A DNA stretch of 64,000 nt, from contig CAVQEG010000001.1 in the NCBI GenBank assembly GCA_963711465.1, forward strand, positions 1,674,001-1,738,000. Reading direction: 5' to 3'. Under the pieces are notes generated by a model. The model had not been told where the DNA came from, did no database searches, and was given only the letters and a program-made list of their open reading frames with translations. Shown piece by piece: positions 58,622 through 64,000 of this stretch. Source of the DNA: CAVQEG01 sp963711465 (GTDB taxonomy: Bacteria; Bacteroidota; Ignavibacteria; OLB7). The first letter of the stretch is position 1, and each line of letters starts with the position of its first letter. The position numbers and the translations under genes were made by a program.

Positions 58622-59767
58622 TTATTGCTGCCGCTTCTGCAGCGACGTCCGGTATTGCGTACGAACGCGTTCGGCCTCGCGCACGTAGATGCGCTCGACC
58701 AGATCGATCATTGCGACTTCGAAGTCCTCGACGCCCGTGGACGTTTCGAACGTGAGCGGTGAATACGTCGCTTCTGCCGTGTCGATCACTTCGTCGTCGG
58801 TGCGGGAACGCAGCGCGTGAAGTTCCAGGCGCAGGCGGGAGGAATCGGCGTCTTCGTGCGTGTATGACCCGACAAGGTAACGATCGATGCCTACTCCATA
58901 CAGCGCTCCCCGCTCGATGTCGTTGAACGCGCCGTAATCCTCCACCGTGCCGACGTTGGTCGCCTCGTAGAGTCGATTGCGTGCACTCGGGCTGAAGGCA
59001 GTGATTTCGGGAATGTGGCGGTCGGCGTACTCCGCCAGCGCCCGCAGCGTCTGGGCGCTTGCAAGCGTGCGCTCCTTTCCGATGCGCCCGGCCCCGCGAT
59101 CGATCTCGATCGACACGGGCACGATGGCTTCGCGGGCCACGTGCCACGTGCTGTCCTGCTGCCGCCCGAGATACCGGCCCAGCGCCGCGCGCACCGCATC
59201 GTATAGCGCCGGACCGATCAGCATATCGCCAACCGAATCGCGGTAGCGGATGAGCGTGAACACCAGATCGCTGTAGTCGGTTCGTCCTGTGGAATCCACC
59301 ACACGCATCTGCAACGCGAGAACGTCCCCGAATCGGGCAAGCTGTGCGAACACGATTCCGTTCAGATGCAATCGATCGAACGCCGGTCCGATGCGGACGC
59401 TTCCCGAGTCCGACGCCAGCGCAAGCGAGTCACGCACGTTGAGCCGGATATAGTCGACGCCGTCGATCGAATCGAGCACCTGCCGCATGATCTGGTCGAC
59501 GTGAAAATCCCCCACCATTGCGATGCTGTCATGTGAGGAGACGCCACCGAGCATCAGGCGGATTGCCGACCCCCGCACGGTATCGGTGCCCGACGTCGAA
59601 TCCCGATCGGAATCGTGGCCGTTGGATTCCGCGGCACAGGAAATCAGCGCCACGAACAGCGCGGCGGCGAGCGTCCAGAGCACGAGGAGCCACAGCCGTC
59701 GGCGTCCGGTCGGGTCGCGGTCGGTCGTCTCGGAGGTCGTGGGATTGGTCTGGGATGGGTCGGACAT
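58622..59767 (-). CDS. Predicted lipoprotein of unknown function
   Basis: 381 residues. A long polar N-terminus (about 1-24) leads into a hydrophobic stretch ending LFVALISC, which fits a lipobox with Cys44 as the acylated residue, followed by a Ser/Asp/Gly-rich tether. The remainder is a mixed alpha/beta periplasmic domain containing FHVDQIMRQVLDS and YLVGSYTHEDADSSRL. It resembles curli/TolB-like outer-membrane accessory domains only superficially. GAATTC abuts the ATG, and a tandem 15-bp repeat lies just upstream. Confidence 0.6.
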   Translation of the reverse strand: MSDPSQTNPTTSETTDRDPTGRRRLWLLVLWTLAAALFVALISCAAESNGHDSDRDSTSGTDTVRGSAIRLMLGGVSSHDSIAMVGDFHVDQIMRQVLDSIDGVDYIRLNVRDSLALASDSGSVRIGPAFDRLHLNGIVFAQLARFGDVLALQMRVVDSTGRTDYSDLVFTLIRYRDSVGDMLIGPALYDAVRAALGRYLGRQQDSTWHVAREAIVPVSIEIDRGAGRIGKERTLASAQTLRALAEYADRHIPEITAFSPSARNRLYEATNVGTVEDYGAFNDIERGALYGVGIDRYLVGSYTHEDADSSRLRLELHALRSRTDDEVIDTAEATYSPLTFETSTGVEDFEVAMIDLVERIYVREAERVRTQYRTSLQKRQQ

Positions 59768-59771
59768 GAAT

Positions 59772-59803
59772 TCAGCGTGATGCTACGATCAGCGTGATGC
59801 TAC
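59772..59803. repeat. Tandem 15-bp direct repeat
   Basis: TCAGCGTGATGCTAC occurs twice (59772-59786 and 59789-59803), two bases apart. It fills the gap between the ferredoxin stop and the lipoprotein start and includes the ferredoxin stop codon, so it looks like a recent local duplication. Confidence 0.9.
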
Positions 59804-60087
59804 CAGTAGTGCGTCGTGACGCACAGGTCGCCGATCACCTCGGCCTGACACGCGGCGCGTTCGTCCTCGGCGAATCGATTGCGTTCGAACAGACGCCGTT
59901 CGTTGCGCTCTGGCACCGAGAGTCCGGCGGGATTGGTGACGACGCGCATCCGGCACCAGCCGCAGATGGTCATTCCGCCACACTGCTGCGCCACGTGAAG
60001 TCCCGCCGCCCGCGCGGCGTCGATCAGGAGCGTGCCGTGGGGGACCTCGATCTGAAGGCCGTCGGGTTCGAAGCGGACGGTGGGCAT
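59800..60087 (-). CDS. [2Fe-2S] ferredoxin
   Basis: 95-residue plant/adrenodoxin-type ferredoxin. The cluster cysteines are in QQCGGMTICGWCRMRV and ERAACQAEV. The short N-terminal beta hairpin MPTVRFEPDGLQIEVPHG gives the start at 60087. It lies 7 nt downstream of proline dehydrogenase and may carry electrons for it or for an oxygenase. Confidence 0.87.
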   Translation of the reverse strand: MPTVRFEPDGLQIEVPHGTLLIDAARAAGLHVAQQCGGMTICGWCRMRVVTNPAGLSVPERNERRLFERNRFAEDERAACQAEVIGDLCVTTHYW

Positions 60088-60094
60088 TGCCGCC

Positions 60095-60997
60095 TCAATC
60101 GCCGGTGAAGATCGCTCGGAAGACGTGACCGGCGACGGCCGGATTCTCCTTGAGCCGTCGAATTGAATAGCCGTACCAGTCTTCGCCGAAGGGAACGTAG
60201 ACACGGAGGCGGTGTCCCTGCGCGATGAGCTCGCGGCGTTTCGGATCACGCACGCCGAGCAGCATCTGGAATTCGTACTGATCACGCATCAGCCGTCGCT
60301 CGGCAATCAATTCCCGCGCGCCTTCGATGAGCACGTCATCGTGCGTCGCAATTCCGACGTAGCAATTGTTGTCGAGAATCAGCCGCAGGCAGGCGAGGTA
60401 GTTCCTTTGAATTTCCTCGCGACCCTTGAACGCGATCGCCTCGGGTTCGACGTAGATGCCCTTGCACAGTCGGATGTTGGCACCCTCGGTCGCCAGGTCG
60501 CGAACGTCCTGCTGGGTTCGTCTGAGGTAGGCCTGCAGCACGATGCCGACGTGGGCGGGATAGCTTTCACGAATGCGGCGGTAGAGGGAGATCGTCGTCT
60601 CGGTGTAGGGAGAATTCTCCATGTCGATCCGGACGAAATTCCCGAGTTCGGCAGCGCGACCCACCACGCGGGAGAGATTCTCGAAGCAGAACTCCGGATC
60701 GATCGCCATACCGAGGGAGGTGAGCTTGACCGACAGGTTCGACTCGACCTTCCGTCGGTCGATCTCCTCGAGCACCGCAATCGACTGTCGCATTTCCTCG
60801 CGCGCAATCTCCGGCTGATTGACGAACTCACCGAGCACATCGACGGTGGTCATCGCGCCTTCACGATTGAGCTGCGTGGCGGTGTTCATGGCATCGTTGA
60901 CCGATTCGCCGGCGATGTAGCGCGCGGCCACCAGACGAACGATCGACCGTGGCGCATACGGAATCGTCGCCGCGATCAGTGAGTCGACAAGGCCCAT
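60095..60997 (-). CDS. Proline dehydrogenase
   Basis: 300-residue monofunctional FAD proline dehydrogenase oxidising proline to pyrroline-5-carboxylate. Barrel motifs include SVKLTSLGMAID, FVRIDMENSPYT, IVLQAYLRRT, IRLCKGIYVEP and, at the C-terminus, RVYVPFGEDWYGYSIRRLKE, which binds substrate and FAD. The P5C dehydrogenase half is not fused or adjacent. Confidence 0.94.
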   Translation of the reverse strand: MGLVDSLIAATIPYAPRSIVRLVAARYIAGESVNDAMNTATQLNREGAMTTVDVLGEFVNQPEIAREEMRQSIAVLEEIDRRKVESNLSVKLTSLGMAIDPEFCFENLSRVVGRAAELGNFVRIDMENSPYTETTISLYRRIRESYPAHVGIVLQAYLRRTQQDVRDLATEGANIRLCKGIYVEPEAIAFKGREEIQRNYLACLRLILDNNCYVGIATHDDVLIEGARELIAERRLMRDQYEFQMLLGVRDPKRRELIAQGHRLRVYVPFGEDWYGYSIRRLKENPAVAGHVFRAIFTGD

Positions 60998-61046
60998 GGA
61001 GTACCGGATACCGAAGGAACGAATGCAACGGTTGGAGGAATTCGAC

Positions 61047-61054
61047 CAAACTTA
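61047..61054 (-). promoter_or_regulatory. -7 box of the proline dehydrogenase promoter
   Basis: TAAGTTTG on the minus strand, exact to TAnnTTTG and identical to the gapA box. The leader to the ATG at 60997 would be about 45 nt. The -33 position reads TAGT, a poor match. Confidence 0.5.
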
Positions 61055-61115
61055 GCACGCGCTCCCTGCGCGTACTATTGCAGTGTACAACGCATGCGGG
61101 GCCGACCACCGGCGC

Positions 61116-63464
61116 TCAGGCGGCCGCTTCCGGCGTCGACGCATCGGGCGATTTCCGGCGTCGGAGCCACAGCAGTACGATTCCGCCGATTGTGATCACC
61201 AGCGTAATGATCGTGATCCAGCGCCCTTCGATGAATGCCGCCGATTCGTATCGCACGCTCACACGGTGATGGCCGGCGGGAACGGGAATTCCGCGCAACG
61301 AGTAGTCGGCCTTCAGCAGCTTCGCCGGCTTGCCATCGACATACGCCTTCCACGCCGGATACCACACCTCGCTGAGCACCAGCAGCGCGTTGCCCGGCGT
61401 GGTCACGTCCGTTTCGATGGCGTCGGCGTCGTAGGAGGTGATCTGCGCCGTTCCCTGCCCCTTTCCGTCCAGTGCAATTCCCGGATCGCTCTCCAGCAGC
61501 GCGGTGTTGTGGAAGTCGACCGTGTTCGACTTCAGCAGTCGGAGCACCTCGTCGGTGGACGTCACGCGCGCGTCGTGCACGAGCCAGGCATGAGGAAATG
61601 CATTCGGTCGCTCCACCACCTTCTGGCCCTGCTTCGTGTAGCGGATGTTCATGAAATCGAACGCTTCATCGGGCGTCGCCGCCGGTGGCACCCGACGCTC
61701 GAGCAGCAGTGGATTGTATCCTTCGAAGAGCATGATTCCGCTGTAGGGCCCCTGATTGCGCTGCATCATCATCCCAGTCTCGTCGCGCATGCGCAGCCGC
61801 CAGAGTTTCGTCGGCGGATCGGCCTTGTACGTCGCGTACTGCGTGTCGTAGAAATCGTAGAGTTCCTGCGGATTGACCGACGACGCGTTCTGATTGACGC
61901 CGAAGATGAACAGGTCGATCGTTGCCAGCAGCGTGAGCGCGACCGCCGCGCCGCCTCCCGGCATCCGCCCGGTCAGCGTCGCCCAGACGATCGCCGTGGC
62001 GAGTCCACCGATCAGCAGCGGAACGACGCCGGTGGAGGCGACCGACTCGGCCACGTGTGCCGGTGCACCGACCATCGATCCGAGCACGCCGGTCAGCGCG
62101 AGGAAACCGATGCCGACGATCACTCCGCCGGTGATCAACGCCGCGCGTACGAGCCGACCGTCCTCCCGTCGGATCACCAGCTCGAGTCCCGCACCCGAAA
62201 GCACCGCACCGCCCAGCGCCAGGTACATCGCCATTCGCGCCGGTGAGCGGAACGTGTCGAACAGCGGCAGTCGGCCCAGAATCGGATGCACGATGAAGTT
62301 GTCCCCAAGTCCGTAGAGCACGCCGAGCAGCGCCATGCCGCCAAGGAACCACCGGATCGGTCCGAGCGAGGGCGAGACGATAGCGAGCACCATCAGCAGC
62401 AGCGCCACCACTCCAATGTAGATCACCGTCTCCCAGTAGCCCCAGTTCTGCGCACTGCCGCCATCGGGTGCATACCAGAACGCCATCTGCGGCAGCGGTT
62501 CAGCCGAGGAGACTCCGAAGAATTTGGGCACGACCAACGACAGCACCTGGGCCGGACCCATTTCACCCTCGAGCGTCTTCTGGTAGCTCATCTCCGATCG
62601 TTCGGAAAGCCCTGCCAGCCGCTGGGCGGGCAGGAACTGGATGGCGAAGATTCCCACGCCGATCACCACCGGGAGCAGCGCTGTGGCAGCTCCGCGGAGC
62701 AGCGATCCGGCCGAGGAGCGCTCGCCACCTCCGCGCAGATCGCCGACAAGCAGAAAGACCGTGAAGCAGAAGAGGAAGAAAACGACGTAGAGCGTCGACT
62801 GCGGATGGCCGCTGAGCATCATCACGCCGAGCACCAGGCCACCGAAGAGCGAGTGCAGCCAGCTGCGGTCCCGCACCCCGCGGTGGAACAGGTACACGAC
62901 CAGCGGGAACCACGCCAGATGGTGCACCATGTTCGCGTGGATCATGTGCGCGACGATCATCCCGCACAGCCCGTAGGTGATGCCGGCGAAGGTGGCTCCC
63001 CACGATCCGATGCGGAATCCGCGCGCCAGCAGGTACATCCCCACCATTGCAATGAAGTAGTGGGCCACGAGGAAGAACTGCGTCAGCCACACGCCGAGAT
63101 GACCGCCGCTGAGCAGGTACATCAGCTGGTTTGCCGGATAGAAGAATCCAACCTGCAGGTCGGCGGCGAACGGCATGCCGCAGAACGTGTAGGGGTTCCA
63201 GAACGGAATGATGCCGGCGGCGAAGCTGCGTGCGGCGAAGACCTCGTTGGGGAAGGTGAATTCCGAGAAGTCCTCCCAGAGAAATGAGTGCCCGAAGAGA
63301 TGTCCCCAGAAGAACGCGATGGTAACCACCGCGAAGATCGCCAGCGGGAGGTAGCGGGGCAGTTCGGTGATGGCGTCGCTGCCGCCGGAGACCGGCCGCG
63401 AGGTTCGAACGGAAAACGGACGGATGTCCTCCTTCTTCCGCTTCTTCGACTGCGACTGGGACAT
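61116..63464 (-). CDS. YfhO-family membrane protein (2)
   Basis: 782 residues with a Lys/Ser-rich cytoplasmic N-terminus (MSQSQSKKRKKED), about 12 membrane segments, a periplasmic beta domain containing ALLVLSEVWYPAWKAYVDGK (compare NFLVVSEVNYPPGW in the first copy), and a final helix near the C-terminus. The two copies share architecture but are strongly diverged, so the duplication is old. Role is probably in cell-envelope glycan modification, by family analogy only. The ATG at 63464 is preferred; GAATTC is seven bases upstream. Confidence 0.87.
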   Translation of the reverse strand: MSQSQSKKRKKEDIRPFSVRTSRPVSGGSDAITELPRYLPLAIFAVVTIAFFWGHLFGHSFLWEDFSEFTFPNEVFAARSFAAGIIPFWNPYTFCGMPFAADLQVGFFYPANQLMYLLSGGHLGVWLTQFFLVAHYFIAMVGMYLLARGFRIGSWGATFAGITYGLCGMIVAHMIHANMVHHLAWFPLVVYLFHRGVRDRSWLHSLFGGLVLGVMMLSGHPQSTLYVVFFLFCFTVFLLVGDLRGGGERSSAGSLLRGAATALLPVVIGVGIFAIQFLPAQRLAGLSERSEMSYQKTLEGEMGPAQVLSLVVPKFFGVSSAEPLPQMAFWYAPDGGSAQNWGYWETVIYIGVVALLLMVLAIVSPSLGPIRWFLGGMALLGVLYGLGDNFIVHPILGRLPLFDTFRSPARMAMYLALGGAVLSGAGLELVIRREDGRLVRAALITGGVIVGIGFLALTGVLGSMVGAPAHVAESVASTGVVPLLIGGLATAIVWATLTGRMPGGGAAVALTLLATIDLFIFGVNQNASSVNPQELYDFYDTQYATYKADPPTKLWRLRMRDETGMMMQRNQGPYSGIMLFEGYNPLLLERRVPPAATPDEAFDFMNIRYTKQGQKVVERPNAFPHAWLVHDARVTSTDEVLRLLKSNTVDFHNTALLESDPGIALDGKGQGTAQITSYDADAIETDVTTPGNALLVLSEVWYPAWKAYVDGKPAKLLKADYSLRGIPVPAGHHRVSVRYESAAFIEGRWITIITLVITIGGIVLLWLRRRKSPDASTPEAAA

Positions 63465-63513
63465 GGGGACGGAATTCGGTGTGAAGGGGTTGGGATCGCT
63501 CGGGCAGAAGCGA

Positions 63514-63521
63514 CAAATATA
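63514..63521 (-). promoter_or_regulatory. -7 box upstream of the second YfhO gene
   Basis: TATATTTG on the minus strand, exact to TAnnTTTG, about 50 nt upstream of the ATG. It sits back to back with the putative xseA box at 63572-63579. Confidence 0.5.
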
Positions 63522-63571
63522 ACCGCTGCGCCCGAAGCGGCGCGGGCCGGAGACGGCCATCGGTCAATCCG

Positions 63572-63579
63572 TATCTTCG
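63572..63579 (+). promoter_or_regulatory. Possible -7 box of xseA, near-leaderless
   Basis: TATCTTCG abuts the first ATG (63580) and is six bases before the second (63586). No -33 element and no Shine-Dalgarno. The octamer and six-base spacing equal those before the glycosyltransferase at 45189. Confidence 0.35.
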
Positions 63580-64000
63580 ATGTCTATGGTCATCCGCAAA
63601 GTCACACGGGTCGAACTCGAGCAGACGACGGCCGAGCCGACGATTCCGACGGTGAGCGAGCTCACGCGCGATCTCAAGACCTGCCTGGAGGATCGCTTTT
63701 CGGAGGTGGTGGTGCAGGGCGAGATCTCGGCATGGAGTCGTGCCGCCAGTGGTCACACCTATTTCACGCTCAAGGATGAACGCGCGATCCTCTCGGGTGT
63801 GCTTTGGCGCACGAGAACCCTGGGCGCTCCGATTCGCGAGGGAATGAACGTGGTGGCCACCGGGCGCATCACCGTCTATCCGCCGCGCGGCGCATACCAG
63901 CTCGACGCTATCACTATCACCCCGCTCGGCCAGGGCGATCTGCAGCTGGCCTTCGAGGAGCTGAAGCGCCGCCTCGCGGCCGAAGGTCTCTTCGAACCGG
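63580..64000 (+). CDS. xseA: Exodeoxyribonuclease VII large subunit (partial, runs off the right edge)
   Basis: The first 140 or so residues are present. TVSELTRDLKTCLEDRFSEVVVQGEISAWSRAASGHTYFTLKDE is the N-terminal OB-fold DNA-binding domain of XseA, and FEELKRRLAAEGLF begins the catalytic domain. With the small subunit XseB it degrades single-stranded DNA. ATG at 63580 or 63586 may be used; the second would fit a leaderless message. Confidence 0.94.
   Translation, partial: MSMVIRKVTRVELEQTTAEPTIPTVSELTRDLKTCLEDRFSEVVVQGEISAWSRAASGHTYFTLKDERAILSGVLWRTRTLGAPIREGMNVVATGRITVYPPRGAYQLDAITITPLGQGDLQLAFEELKRRLAAEGLFEP

Overview
The window is high-GC bacterial chromosome (about 60% GC by eye) with dense, mostly housekeeping and catabolic genes. 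No tRNA, rRNA, CRISPR array, insertion sequence or phage gene was found. Several signs point to the FCB superphylum (Bacteroidota, Chlorobiota, Kapabacteria, Rhodothermota and relatives). Four genes have an exact TAnnTTTG -7 box (gapA, plsX, a YfhO gene, proline dehydrogenase), which is the Bacteroidota-type sigma signature. There is a BshC (bacillithiol) gene, two large YfhO-family membrane proteins, and a rhomboid protease with the C-terminal tail common in Bacteroidota. The exact lineage is a guess; a high-GC Kapabacteria- or Rhodothermia-like organism would fit.

Layout. 86-4.6 kb (minus): a TolQ/ExbB-type channel protein with a STAS protein, a secreted peptidase-MA-like protein, dtd, prmC and an FkbM methyltransferase. 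4.6-19.2 kb (minus): an M1 metallopeptidase and a 12-gene cluster for aerobic tryptophan catabolism from formylkynurenine through 3-hydroxyanthranilate and 2-aminomuconate to acetyl-CoA and pyruvate. Every step except tryptophan 2,3-dioxygenase is represented, plus one extra saccharopine-dehydrogenase-like enzyme. 20.1-23.1 kb: mscS, queG, a Rieske ferredoxin and a metallo-beta-lactamase-fold hydrolase. 23.4-27.8 kb (plus): gapA, pgk, rhomboid and ispG. 27.8-30.3 kb (minus): bshC and an endonuclease III-like gene.

30.3-30.8 kb holds no protein gene, but on the minus strand has a promoter followed about 290 nt later by a strong intrinsic terminator, which looks like an undescribed small RNA gene. 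30.8-37.5 kb (minus) is the fatty-acid cluster plsX-fabH-fabD-fabG-acpP-fabF-rnc, with a terminator-like hairpin between fabG and acpP. 37.7-45 kb: mfd, a Memo-family gene and topA. 45.2-52.8 kb (plus): glycosyltransferase, LURP-one-like protein, YfhO protein, an unknown protein coupled to rlmD, and a small membrane protein. 53-55.3 kb: katG with its terminator. 55.6-63.5 kb (minus): TonB-receptor-like protein, pyrophosphatase, a small possibly ubiquitin-like protein, a predicted lipoprotein, ferredoxin, proline dehydrogenase and a second YfhO protein. The window ends inside xseA.

Three sequence-level patterns stand out. (1) A promoter grammar TTGN-N19-TAnnTTNG recurs with exactly 19 bases between boxes at five sites. 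(2) The palindrome GAATTC is strongly over-represented (about 65 copies by hand count against about 9 expected) and sits within 10 nt upstream of the start codon in six genes. (3) Two families of short intergenic repeats occur near 19.2 kb and 55.4-55.6 kb.
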